DNA from: UBA3006 sp031401235
Lineage (GTDB): Bacteria > Actinomycetota > Acidimicrobiia > Acidimicrobiales > Ilumatobacteraceae
Assembly (NCBI GenBank): GCA_031401235.1
Contig: JANNRJ010000003.1
Coordinates: forward strand, 62,001-126,000
Length of the DNA: 64,000 bases
Reading direction: 5' to 3'
The translations under genes were made by a program, and so were the position numbers. Positions within the stretch are counted from its first letter, which is position 1. Every line of letters begins with the position of its first letter. The notes beneath the pieces were generated by a model. The model saw only the letters and a program-made list of their open reading frames with translations, searched no databases and had not been told where the DNA came from. Below are positions 24,425-32,475 of the stretch, piece after piece.

Positions 24425-25302
24425 GGGCGAATGTGGATGTGTTGATGCGGATGTTCATCGTCATTTCGGTTTGCCTGCCACGGCGAGGTTCGGAGTTCAC
24501 GAATTGCTGCGGTAAATGCGAACAGTGCGACAGCACTCAAAACAATGCTTGCTCCGGCGGCCAAATCCGCATGGTAACTAAGTAGTAGTCCAACATATGT
24601 GGCGAAGCTGCCACAGGTGGCGGCGATGATGATCATTGTGGATAGGCGTCGCGAAACGAGGGCGCCAGTTGCTGCCGGGGCAATGAGCATTCCAAGCACC
24701 AGTAACGTTCCCACAGTCTGAAAGCTGGCCACAATGGTGATCGCCACAAGCGCCAGCATGATCACGTGATATTTGCGGACTGAAAATCCGGATGACTCTG
24801 TCAAACCTTCGTCAACGCAAAGCAAGAGAAACGGTCGGCGACAGATCCATGCAGTTGTACCAACGAAAATAAATGCGACGGCTTGCCATATGAGTTGAGA
24901 CCACGTGACCCCAAGCAGTTCACCAAAGAGAATTCTGGTTAAGTCTCCTGAAAAAGACTGTGAGCGCGACGTGATCATTACACCGAGGGCCAACATTCCG
25001 ACAAATAGAAGTCCGACCGAAGTATCCCCGGACAGGCGTAGCTTTCGAGTGACTAAATTTACCCCACCCATCATCACGGCGGCTCCGACGATTGCTCCGA
25101 ATACACCCGATACTCCAAGGATTAGCGCAGTGGCGATTCCAGGGAGCACGCCGTGAGCAAGTGCGTCACCAACAAAAGCAAGTCCGCGGAGTACAACAAA
25201 GGTCCCCGCTACCGCGCAAATGAATGAGACCAGAATCCCAGCCAAGAGGGCATGACGCAAAAACTCATTGTCGAGAAATGGGTTAAGAAGGAAGTTCGTC
25301 AT
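24421..25302 (-). CDS. znuB: metal ABC transporter permease (ZnuB-like)
   Basis: 293-residue integral membrane protein of the ABC-3 family with about eight hydrophobic segments. Conserved parts include 'FVVLRGLAFVGDALAHGVLPGIATAL' near the N-terminus and 'TVGTLLVLGMLIAPAATGALVSRRL', the coupling region. The C-terminal tail is histidine-rich (HPHQHIHI), which fits handling of zinc. It lies 6 bases after the binding-protein gene and overlaps the ATPase gene. Confidence 0.92.
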   Translation of the reverse strand: MTNFLLNPFLDNEFLRHALLAGILVSFICAVAGTFVVLRGLAFVGDALAHGVLPGIATALILGVSGVFGAIVGAAVMMGGVNLVTRKLRLSGDTSVGLLFVGMLALGVMITSRSQSFSGDLTRILFGELLGVTWSQLIWQAVAFIFVGTTAWICRRPFLLLCVDEGLTESSGFSVRKYHVIMLALVAITIVASFQTVGTLLVLGMLIAPAATGALVSRRLSTMIIIAATCGSFATYVGLLLSYHADLAAGASIVLSAVALFAFTAAIRELRTSPWQANRNDDEHPHQHIHIRP

Positions 25303-25308
25303 ATCAAA

Positions 25309-26163
25309 TCACTTAAGTGCATCGGCGATTTGGTGTGATAGTCGCAGAATGAATTCGTTGTAATGATCTCCATTTTTAAGCATATGAGTGGAGAGCACGA
25401 CGAGTGGAATGTTCAACTCCTTTGCAATTTGATTGGCGACATGTGTCGGGGCGCCGCCGTCGGAAAATATTGCGCGCACGCCCGATGCCGAAGCCAGTTG
25501 TTTCAGTTTGGCAATTTGTCCGGCTGTGGCTTCAGCCGAAGTGGAGAGACTGGGGATGATCGCTCCGACCAAGGTGCAACCGTATTGTGCCGCAAAGTAG
25601 CCCATCTCATCGTGACCGGTGACGAGTGTGCAGTTTTCAATACTAGAAATAATTGTCGAAACGTCCGAGCTCAATTTGACTAGAACTTGCTGCACTTCAT
25701 TAGCCCGAGATGTCAGATCGACATGGAGAATTGTGCCGAGCTCTCGTGCTAGATCAGGAATTGCTTGTGTGACTGTGATTGGGTCTAACCACAAATGAGG
25801 ATCAATTATCGCGGTTCCGTCTGCGGGCATCATTCTCGTTGTGACGTGGTCAACCATCACAAACAAAGGGACTCCGATTTGGTGTGCCTGGTCAATAATG
25901 CGAGTCAATTGCTCTTCAAGATTGCCGCCATTGGCAACAATAAATGTTGCTTTGTTGATTGATTCCACATCTTTTGCCGACGGCTCAAACTCATGAGGAT
26001 CCACGCCGTTTGGAATAATCACGTGAATGTCGGCCGCGTCACCGACAAGTTGTGAAACGACGTCACCCAAAACGCTGTACGTGACCACGATTGTCGGACG
26101 GTCGGACGAGTCCACTTTTTTGCATCCGGAAATCCCGATTGCGACGACCGAAATGAGCACCAA
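25309..26163 (-). CDS. znuA: metal ABC transporter substrate-binding lipoprotein (ZnuA-like)
   Basis: 284-residue extracytoplasmic binding protein, lipid-anchored at Cys14 in the lipobox 'IGISGC'. Metal ligands expected for the ZnuA/TroA family appear as His in 'NGVDPHEFEP', His in 'IIDPHLWLDP', His in 'LVTGHDEMGYF' and Asp in 'AIFSDGGAP'. It lacks the long histidine-rich loop of enterobacterial ZnuA. The start is a TTG at 26163 or the adjacent GTG at 26160. A promoter overlapped by a Zur-like box lies just upstream. Confidence 0.9.
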   Translation of the reverse strand: MVLISVVAIGISGCKKVDSSDRPTIVVTYSVLGDVVSQLVGDAADIHVIIPNGVDPHEFEPSAKDVESINKATFIVANGGNLEEQLTRIIDQAHQIGVPLFVMVDHVTTRMMPADGTAIIDPHLWLDPITVTQAIPDLARELGTILHVDLTSRANEVQQVLVKLSSDVSTIISSIENCTLVTGHDEMGYFAAQYGCTLVGAIIPSLSTSAEATAGQIAKLKQLASASGVRAIFSDGGAPTHVANQIAKELNIPLVVLSTHMLKNGDHYNEFILRLSHQIADALK

Positions 26164-26190
26164 ACTTTTCAGAGTTGATTTCGTAGTTAC

Positions 26191-26219
26191 AAGTTAGCAA
26201 TAATGAGAATGATTCCCAA
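26191..26219 (-). promoter_or_regulatory. znuABC promoter with overlapping Zur-like box
   Basis: On the minus strand a -35 TTGGGA (26214-26219), a 17-base spacer and a -10 TAACTT (26191-26196) are visible. The 15 bases at 26204-26218, read on the plus strand as TGAGAATGATTCCCA, match the actinobacterial Zur-type palindrome TGAAAATGATTTTCA at 12 of 15 positions and overlap the -35 and spacer, so a bound repressor would block the polymerase. The comparison sequence is from memory of the family. Confidence 0.6.
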
Positions 26220-26258
26220 CTTGGATTTTGCCCACTAACGGACTAAATCTTCTCTAAT

Positions 26259-26912
26259 TTAGGAAGTAGCCACCGTTTCAACCAAGGCTGTCAGGTCGTC
26301 CTTCGGGACGACACCGCTCATGCGCTTCACTACCTTGCCTTCGGCATCCAATAATACGAAAAACGGATATGCGGCCAAACCGAAGGATTGGCCGGCTGTT
26401 CTTTCTTGGTCGTCCGCCATTACCGGCCAAAGTGCAGGGAACTTTTCGCGCGCCAGCCAAGCTGATGGCGGGTAGTTGGGTCGCGCACTATCAGTTGCCG
26501 TGGCGACAGCGATCACGTCGACACCAAGGGGCATGTCGCCCGACTCTTCCCACTCCACAAGTAGTGGAACTTCCTCTTGGCAGAATGGGCACCAATGCGC
26601 AAGAAACACTAAGAGTGTGGGCGTACCAGGGGTTGTCGTCACGATATTTCCAGAAAAACCCTTGCCGGTGAGCACTGGTGCCACCATCCCGATGGCAGGA
26701 TCAGCGACATCCGCGTTATGTGGCGGAAGCACATCGCCCGTCACCGTGACAGGTGAAAATTCAGAAGATGTTCCAGGTGCACTGCTGGTATCGGAGGACG
26801 ATGTGACTGACACAATCGCCGCAACCGCGATCACTCCACCAATTATTGCGCCAATCGTCCAAACCGCTCTACCCGACGTGCCGCCGCGCTTTTTTCTTGA
26901 TCCTGTATTCAT
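26259..26912 (-). CDS. TlpA-like thiol-disulfide oxidoreductase
   Basis: 217-residue thioredoxin-fold protein anchored by one N-terminal helix (about residues 17-36) with a Ser/Thr-rich linker, so the catalytic domain is extracytoplasmic. The active site is HWCPFC (C108 and C111), and the cis-Pro lies in 'FGLAAYPFFVLLDAEGKVV'. The WCPFC sequence and the DsbB-like gene immediately upstream in the same unit suggest it may act as a DsbA-like oxidant or a reductant partner. Its start overlaps the DsbB-like stop by 4 bases. Confidence 0.85.
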   Translation of the reverse strand: MNTGSRKKRGGTSGRAVWTIGAIIGGVIAVAAIVSVTSSSDTSSAPGTSSEFSPVTVTGDVLPPHNADVADPAIGMVAPVLTGKGFSGNIVTTTPGTPTLLVFLAHWCPFCQEEVPLLVEWEESGDMPLGVDVIAVATATDSARPNYPPSAWLAREKFPALWPVMADDQERTAGQSFGLAAYPFFVLLDAEGKVVKRMSGVVPKDDLTALVETVATS

Positions 26913-27454
26913 TGGTACTCCAGTGTTGTCTTGGGATTGGGAAGTGTGGTGAAAACAATGACGGCGAAAAACCCGGTAAACGCCATGAACGGCAGTGTGA
27001 CGAATCCAAAGTTTTCAAACCACACAAACTCACATGGCACCGCAACGTCACATGCCCCAGCTTCGAGATTGGGGAAGCGCTCCAACAGCCAGTGGTACGT
27101 CGAGATTGATGCCCCAATCGAGGCCAATGGCACGGCATACCAACCGATTTTGGAATCGCGACGAATTGCAGCGACGATGAGTATAACCGCCAGTGGATAC
27201 ATCATGATTCGCTGATACCAGCACAGGCGGCATGGCACATAGTTCACGATTTCTGAAAAATACAAACTTCCAAGCATGGCCGTGGTCGCAATTGCTGCCG
27301 CAAGCGGTCGGGCAAGTGGCGAGAATGAATCAATGACTCCGGTCGCCCACGATTGTGACTTATACAGCAGTCGAGCCAGGAGAATGATTACCGTCCCGAT
27401 CAGTGTGGACACGCTCAAAATGGCAAAGAAAAGCTCGAAAGTGGTGTTGTTCAT
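26909..27454 (-). CDS. DsbB-type disulfide bond formation protein
   Basis: 181-residue protein with four to five membrane helices and the two redox pairs of the DsbB family: CRLC in 'YVPCRLCWYQRIMMYPL' and the outer pair in 'LEAGACDVAVPCEFVWFENFG'. DsbB reoxidises a DsbA-type partner and passes electrons to quinone. The downstream overlapping thioredoxin-like gene is the likely partner. It is the short variant seen in Gram-positive bacteria. Confidence 0.88.
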   Translation of the reverse strand: MNNTTFELFFAILSVSTLIGTVIILLARLLYKSQSWATGVIDSFSPLARPLAAAIATTAMLGSLYFSEIVNYVPCRLCWYQRIMMYPLAVILIVAAIRRDSKIGWYAVPLASIGASISTYHWLLERFPNLEAGACDVAVPCEFVWFENFGFVTLPFMAFTGFFAVIVFTTLPNPKTTLEYQ

Positions 27455-27499
27455 GACAAATACAAAGTGTAGGGGGGAGCGGTGGGGCAGAATGGTCGG

Positions 27500-27961
27500 G
27501 TGACATCACTTAAGGAACAACTCAAAGCCGATCTAACGTCATCTATGAAGGCGCGCCAAGAAGCCATTACATCTACATTGCGGATGGTGTTGGCGGCAGT
27601 TATGACGGCCGAAGTGGCAGGCGAGGCCGCCAAGGTACTTTCCGATGATCAGGTGTTGGAAGTTCTCCGTGCTGAGCACAAGAAACGCCTTGAGTCGGCT
27701 GAAATATACGAGGGTGCCGGCCGGGTTGAAGCGGCACTGCAAGAACGCGCCGAAGCCGCAATTATTGAAAAATATCTACCCGCGGCGATGGCCGATGATG
27801 AACTGGGCAAGATTGTCGCCGAACAAGTAGCAGTTGCCACGGCCAGTGGTGTAACCGGCGGCAAGGCGATGGGTGCAGTTGTCAAAGCCGTGCGTGCTCG
27901 GGTTGGTGCCGCGGCTGATGGATCAAAGATTGCTGCGTTGGTCAAGGCCGCCCTCGGTTGA
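27500..27961 (+). CDS. GatB/YqeY domain protein
   Basis: 153-residue protein consisting of a YqeY domain, related to the C-terminal tRNA-binding part of GatB. 'LKEQLKADLTSSMKARQEAITSTLRMVLAAV' and 'RVEAALQERAEAAIIEKYLPAAMADDELGKIV' followed by 'GGKAMGAVVKAVRARVGAAADGSKIAALVKAAL' are typical. The role is not firmly established. GTG 27500 matches the family N-terminus; CAGAAT ends 6 bases before it, similar to the leaderless promoters elsewhere. Confidence 0.9.
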   Translation: MTSLKEQLKADLTSSMKARQEAITSTLRMVLAAVMTAEVAGEAAKVLSDDQVLEVLRAEHKKRLESAEIYEGAGRVEAALQERAEAAIIEKYLPAAMADDELGKIVAEQVAVATASGVTGGKAMGAVVKAVRARVGAAADGSKIAALVKAALG

Positions 27962-27967
27962 GATTGT

Positions 27968-28043
27968 TGGCGCCCTCGGCAGGACTTGAACCTGCGACCT
28001 ACGGTTCCGGAAACCGGCGCTCTATCCGCTGAGCTACGAGGGC
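27968..28043 (-). tRNA. tRNA-Arg (anticodon CCG)
   Basis: The reverse strand folds as a tRNA: acceptor arm GCCCTCG/CGAGGGC, D arm GCTC-AGCGGATA-GAGC, anticodon loop TTCCGGA with anticodon CCG, T arm GCAGG-TTCAAGT-CCTGC, discriminator G and an encoded CCA (27968-27970). The base pair 27-43 is a C-T mismatch. It decodes CGG. It lies 50 bases from argS on the opposite strand. Confidence 0.95.
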
Positions 28044-28093
28044 GTGATGCAATAGCAGGATAGTGGTGCTCAGTCGGCAAAGATGAAAGAGTC

Positions 28094-29833
28094 ATGGCTG
28101 ATCCGATCGTCACTGTTTCCGAACTCCTTGCACCGGCGTTTGCCAAGGTTGCAGGAGTTGGCGCTCCCGTTGTTGATCCAGTTGTTCGTCGCAGTGATCG
28201 TGCCGATGCGCAAGTAAACGGCTCTCTCGCATTGGCCAAGCAACTAGGTAAGGCGCCGCGCGAAGTGGCTCAAGCAATTCTCGACGTGGCTGAACTGGCT
28301 GATATTTGCAGTGCCGTGGAAATTGCTGGACCGGGATTTGTGAACCTAACTTTTAGCAACGAGTTTCTCGCATCTGAACTTGCTCGAGCAGCCGCTGATC
28401 CCCGTTTGGGTGTGCGTCTAGCGCAAGTCCCAATAGTCGCGGTTGTGGATTATTCGGCGCCAAATGTGGCCAAGGAAATGCATGTTGGACACTTGCGTTC
28501 GACCGTGATTGGTGACGCGCTAGCGAGAATGCTTTCATTTGTCGGTCATCGAGTGATTCGGGAAAACCACATAGGCGATTGGGGCACCCCCTTTGGAATG
28601 TTGATCGAACATCTCGTTGACTTGGATGATGGATCTCGAGCCGACGAACTTTCCGTAAGTGATCTGGATTTGTTCTATCGGCAGGCTCGCACCAAGTTTG
28701 ATTCATCGGATGAGTTCAAGGAACGAGCTCGCCGACGGGTGGTGCTTTTGCAGAGCGGTGATGTTGAAACTTTGAAACTGTGGAGTGTGCTCGTTGCCGA
28801 GAGCATGCGACATTACACGAGCGTGTACGACTCACTGGGGGTCTTACTTACCGAAAGTGATCTCAAGGGCGAGAGCACATATAACCAATTGTTGCCTGAA
28901 GTAGTGGATCGACTGACGGCGCGCGGCATGCTCACTTTGAGTGAAGGGGCAGAAGTGGTATTTGTACCCGGATTCGTCAATCGCGAAAACGAACCTCTTC
29001 CACTTATCATCCGCAAAACCGATGGTGGCTACAACTATGCAACCAGCGACTTGGCTTGTGTCATTGATCGTGTCGAACGATTGAAGGCATCACTGATGCT
29101 GTATGTGGTCGGTGCACCACAGGCCCAACATTTACAGATGGTCGAAGCCGTGGCCAGTCAAGCCGGTTGGTTATCTGCCAACACTCAAATGTTGCACATT
29201 GCATTTGGCAATGTTCTAGGTACCGATCGAAAGATTTTGAAAAGTCGTAGCGGTGAGGTAGTGAAACTTGACGCATTGTTAGCCGAAGCAATTGAGCGGG
29301 CAACATCGGCAGTGCAGGAAAAGAACCCGCAACTTGATTCTGGGCATCAGCGAGAGATTGCCCGCCAAGTGGGCATTGGTGCGGTGAAGTACGCCGATCT
29401 GTCGACCGATCGAATTAAGGATTACATGTTCGACTGGGATCGGATGTTGTCGTTCGATGGAAATACATCGCCATATTTGCAGTATGCACATGCCCGGATC
29501 TGCAGCATTTTTCGCAAAGCAAATGTCGACCGATCAAGTATTCGCGACGTGGCGCCGACAATCAATCACGAAGCAGAGCGAATGCTTACCCTGCGAATAT
29601 TACAATTTGATACTGCGGTGTGGGACGCTCTGGAGAAATTTAGTCCGCATCGACTGTGCACCTACCTACATGATTTGGCGACAGAGTTCAGCGTTTTTTA
29701 TGAACAATGTCCGGTATTGCGGGCCGAATCCGAGGCCCAACGGATTAGTCGTTTGTCGCTATGCGACATGACAGCCCGCATATTGCAATCCGGTTTGCTC
29801 CTACTTGGCATTGAAGCTCCGGAGCAAATGTGA
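28094..29833 (+). CDS. argS: arginyl-tRNA synthetase
   Basis: 579-residue class I synthetase. The N-terminal Add1 domain (about 1-85) precedes the HIGH motif as HVGH at 130-133 in 'SAPNVAKEMHVGHLRST'. 'ENHIGDWGTPFGMLIEH' and the KMSKS-region 'RKILKSRSGEVVKL' follow, as usual in ArgRS proteins that lack a canonical KMSKS. The C-terminal DALR anticodon-binding domain is complete ('SPYLQYAHARICSIFRKA'). Next to the tRNA-Arg gene and overlapping lysA by 4 bases, an arrangement common in Actinobacteria. Confidence 0.96.
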   Translation: MADPIVTVSELLAPAFAKVAGVGAPVVDPVVRRSDRADAQVNGSLALAKQLGKAPREVAQAILDVAELADICSAVEIAGPGFVNLTFSNEFLASELARAAADPRLGVRLAQVPIVAVVDYSAPNVAKEMHVGHLRSTVIGDALARMLSFVGHRVIRENHIGDWGTPFGMLIEHLVDLDDGSRADELSVSDLDLFYRQARTKFDSSDEFKERARRRVVLLQSGDVETLKLWSVLVAESMRHYTSVYDSLGVLLTESDLKGESTYNQLLPEVVDRLTARGMLTLSEGAEVVFVPGFVNRENEPLPLIIRKTDGGYNYATSDLACVIDRVERLKASLMLYVVGAPQAQHLQMVEAVASQAGWLSANTQMLHIAFGNVLGTDRKILKSRSGEVVKLDALLAEAIERATSAVQEKNPQLDSGHQREIARQVGIGAVKYADLSTDRIKDYMFDWDRMLSFDGNTSPYLQYAHARICSIFRKANVDRSSIRDVAPTINHEAERMLTLRILQFDTAVWDALEKFSPHRLCTYLHDLATEFSVFYEQCPVLRAESEAQRISRLSLCDMTARILQSGLLLLGIEAPEQM

Positions 29834-31101
29834 AGGCAGTGTCCGCTCATCTGCTACCCGATTCGGCTTCGATTGACCAAACAGGCTCGCTGGCCATTGG
29901 CGGATGCGAGCTGAAATCTATCGCTGCCGAATTTGGAACTCCGGTTTTCGTCTACGACGAGGAACATTTGCGTCAACGTTGTCGCGAAGCAGTGCGGGCT
30001 TTCGGATCCGACAGAGTCATCTATGCCACCAAGGCATTCCTGTGCATGGAAATGGCCCGTTTGGCCACTGAAGAGGGACTCTTGCTCGATGTCGCCACCG
30101 GCGGCGAATTATTCGTGGCGCTTCAGGCTGGCGTGCCGGCGAACAGGTGTGTGATGCACGGCAACAACAAAAGTCTTGATGAATTGCGACTGGCGATTAC
30201 TTCTGGAGTGCGGCACATTGTGGTCGACAATTTTGATGAATTGGATCGACTCGATGAATTGCATTCACAAGGTCTCCCCATGCCACGAATTCAATTGCGG
30301 GTGACTCCAGGTGTGTATGTGCACACCCATGAATTTATTTCTACCGGCCAAGACGATTCGAAGTTCGGATTCAATTTGAAAAATGGCGACGCCCATAGGG
30401 CCGCTAGTCGCGCTGCTTCTTCGCCCAGTGTCGATCTGGTTGGAATTCATTGTCACATTGGGTCCAACGTTTTTGCCGCTGAAAACTTCGCCCGCGCGGC
30501 AGAAATCATGGTGTCACTAGTCAACGAACTCGGCCTTGGTGAAGTAACCCTGGGCGGCGGCCTTGGTGTTGCATATGTAGCCGACGAGCATGCACCCACA
30601 ATCACCCAATGGGCCGAACAGTTGCAACGTGCTACGAAAAAACTTATGCCTCAAATAATAGTTTTCGTGGAGCCAGGTCGATCAATCGTGGCCTCGGCAG
30701 CGGTAACTCTTTATTCCATCGGTTCGATTAAACCGATTCCGGGAGTCCGAACTTACGTGGTTGTTGACGGTGGTATGAGCGACAACCCTCGTCCGGTTTT
30801 ATACGGCAGTGGTTATGAAGCGTTTCTTGTCACTCGTGCCGCCGATGAACGAACTGAAGCAGTTCGACTGGTGGGGAAACACTGTGAAAGTGGCGACGTG
30901 TTAATCAATGAAGCGTATTTACCGGCTCACTTTGCGGTTGGGGATATCGTCGCCACGCCTGTTACAGGTGCATACGGACATTCAATGGGTTCCAACTACA
31001 ACAAGGTAACAAGACCGCCCGTTGTGTTCGTGCACAACGGCACCGCACGAGTCGTTGTGCGTGGTGAAACCTACGATGACCTCGTGCGCCTCGACGTCTA
31101 G
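29830..31101 (+). CDS. lysA: diaminopimelate decarboxylase
   Basis: 423-residue PLP enzyme that makes lysine from meso-diaminopimelate. The PLP lysine is K68 in 'VIYATKAFLCMEMARL'. Other motifs are 'DVATGGELFVAL', 'GIHCHIGSNVF', 'LGGGLGVAY', 'EPGRSIVASA' and 'GKHCESGDVLINEAYLP', where the CESGD cysteine contributes to the neighbouring active site of the dimer. GTG start overlaps the argS stop (GTGA). Confidence 0.96.
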   Translation: MKAVSAHLLPDSASIDQTGSLAIGGCELKSIAAEFGTPVFVYDEEHLRQRCREAVRAFGSDRVIYATKAFLCMEMARLATEEGLLLDVATGGELFVALQAGVPANRCVMHGNNKSLDELRLAITSGVRHIVVDNFDELDRLDELHSQGLPMPRIQLRVTPGVYVHTHEFISTGQDDSKFGFNLKNGDAHRAASRAASSPSVDLVGIHCHIGSNVFAAENFARAAEIMVSLVNELGLGEVTLGGGLGVAYVADEHAPTITQWAEQLQRATKKLMPQIIVFVEPGRSIVASAAVTLYSIGSIKPIPGVRTYVVVDGGMSDNPRPVLYGSGYEAFLVTRAADERTEAVRLVGKHCESGDVLINEAYLPAHFAVGDIVATPVTGAYGHSMGSNYNKVTRPPVVFVHNGTARVVVRGETYDDLVRLDV

Positions 31102-31116
31102 AGCGTGGTTCGCCGA

Positions 31117-31122
31117 TAGCGT
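31117..31122 (+). promoter_or_regulatory. -10 hexamer TAGCGT, leaderless start of hom
   Basis: TAGCGT ends 7 bases before the first ATG of hom (31130). Confidence 0.35.
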
Positions 31123-31125
31123 TTA

Positions 31126-31149
31126 ATTCATGTCTGGATTCATGTCTGG
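31126..31149 (+). repeat. 12-base tandem duplication over the hom start codon
   Basis: ATTCATGTCTGG occurs twice in direct succession (31126-31137 and 31138-31149). It duplicates the start region in frame, so hom has two ATGs (31130 and 31142), each followed by the same codons. Confidence 0.9.
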
Positions 31150-32458
31150 GGCTGCCAAGTCACGGCTATTTCGTATTGGCGTTCTTGGCCATGGAACAGT
31201 TGGCAGCGCATTTGTACGTCTGGTTGAACGGCAATCGGGGATAATCGCAGCGCGGAGTGGAATCCAGTTGCAAGTCACCCGAATTGCCGTGCGTGACACG
31301 GCCAAACACACGAATTCTCAAAAGGCCGATGACGGACCTGACAGTCGTTTGTTTTGCAGTGACGCCAGATCCGTTGTAAATGACCCAAACATAGATTTAG
31401 TTGTCGAACTCATGGGTGGCGTGAAAGATCCCCATGCGCTCATTCTCGATGCACTAAAAAATGGCAAGCCAGTGGTAACCGCGAATAAAGCATTGCTTGC
31501 CTCTCACGGTGCCGAATTATTTCTCGCTGCAGATGATGCTGGTATTGATCTGTTGTTTGAAGCTGCAGTCTGTGGTGGCATACCTCTCATCAGGCCCCTC
31601 CGGGAGAGCCTTCGCGGTGAACCCATTCGTCGAGTACTTGGCATCGTCAATGGCACAACCAATTACATTTTCACCAAAATGAGTGAAGATGGTGCAAGTT
31701 ATTCTGACGCACTCGCCGAGGCGCAATTGCTTGGCTATGCAGAAGCAGATTCAACGGCCGATGTTGAAGGACTTGACGCCGCGGCCAAGATCGCAATTAT
31801 TGCCAGCATCGCCTTTGGTTGCAATATTGTCGCCGACGATGTCTATACCGAAGGAATTACCAAGGTCACGGCCGCCGATATCGCTATTGCCCAACGTCTT
31901 GGATATGCGGTGAAGTTGCTCGCAATTGCCGAGTCAGACCAACTCTCAAGCAGAGTTTCCATACGGGTCCATCCGGCAATGGTTCCTAAGCACCATCCAC
32001 TGGCCACCGTACGAGACAGCTTCAATGCTGTTGTGGTGGATGGTGAAGCCTCCGGTTCATTGATGTTTTATGGCCGTGGTGCCGGTGGTGACCCGACTGC
32101 TAGTTCAGTCCTTGGCGATGTCATTGATGCCGCAATAAACCTCGGCAAAGGAACGCATGCCACGCTCGGTCACTTGGGAATTGCTCGATTCAAGCCAATT
32201 TCTGAAACTTCATGTGAGTTTCTGCTCGGACTAGAAGTCAGCGACAGACCAGGTGTTTTACATGCCGTAACCGGCGTATTTGCGAGATATCAAGTGAGTA
32301 TCAGGGCTGCCGAGCAAGATGGCATCGGCAATGGAGCTCGGCTCGTATTTCTCACTCACGTGGCCAACGAAGCCGCGATGCAATCATGCATCACTGAACT
32401 GAAACAACTTGACGTCGTCATGCACGTTGGTGCATTGCTTCGCGTCATTGGCGACTGA
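31130..32458 (+). CDS. hom: homoserine dehydrogenase
   Basis: 442-residue enzyme reducing aspartate semialdehyde to homoserine. The NAD(P)-binding 'IGVLGHGTVGSAFVRL' lies at residues 16-31, the catalytic region includes 'VVTANKALLA', 'EAAVCGGIPLIRPLRE', 'GIVNGTTNYIFTKM' and 'DVEGLDAAAKIAI', and a C-terminal ACT domain ('LLGLEVSDRPGVLHAVTGVFARYQVSIRAAEQDG') suggests threonine feedback. Two in-frame ATGs created by a short tandem duplication are possible starts. thrC follows after 17 bases. Confidence 0.96.
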   Translation: MSGFMSGAAKSRLFRIGVLGHGTVGSAFVRLVERQSGIIAARSGIQLQVTRIAVRDTAKHTNSQKADDGPDSRLFCSDARSVVNDPNIDLVVELMGGVKDPHALILDALKNGKPVVTANKALLASHGAELFLAADDAGIDLLFEAAVCGGIPLIRPLRESLRGEPIRRVLGIVNGTTNYIFTKMSEDGASYSDALAEAQLLGYAEADSTADVEGLDAAAKIAIIASIAFGCNIVADDVYTEGITKVTAADIAIAQRLGYAVKLLAIAESDQLSSRVSIRVHPAMVPKHHPLATVRDSFNAVVVDGEASGSLMFYGRGAGGDPTASSVLGDVIDAAINLGKGTHATLGHLGIARFKPISETSCEFLLGLEVSDRPGVLHAVTGVFARYQVSIRAAEQDGIGNGARLVFLTHVANEAAMQSCITELKQLDVVMHVGALLRVIGD

Positions 32459-32475
32459 GTTCGGCCATCCGAGCA

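Noticed and set aside
27649..28239. 196-codon minus-strand open frame across yqeY, the tRNA gene and argS
   Set aside because: It runs through a structured tRNA gene and opposite two real genes, and its product is low-complexity Ala/Ser/Arg.
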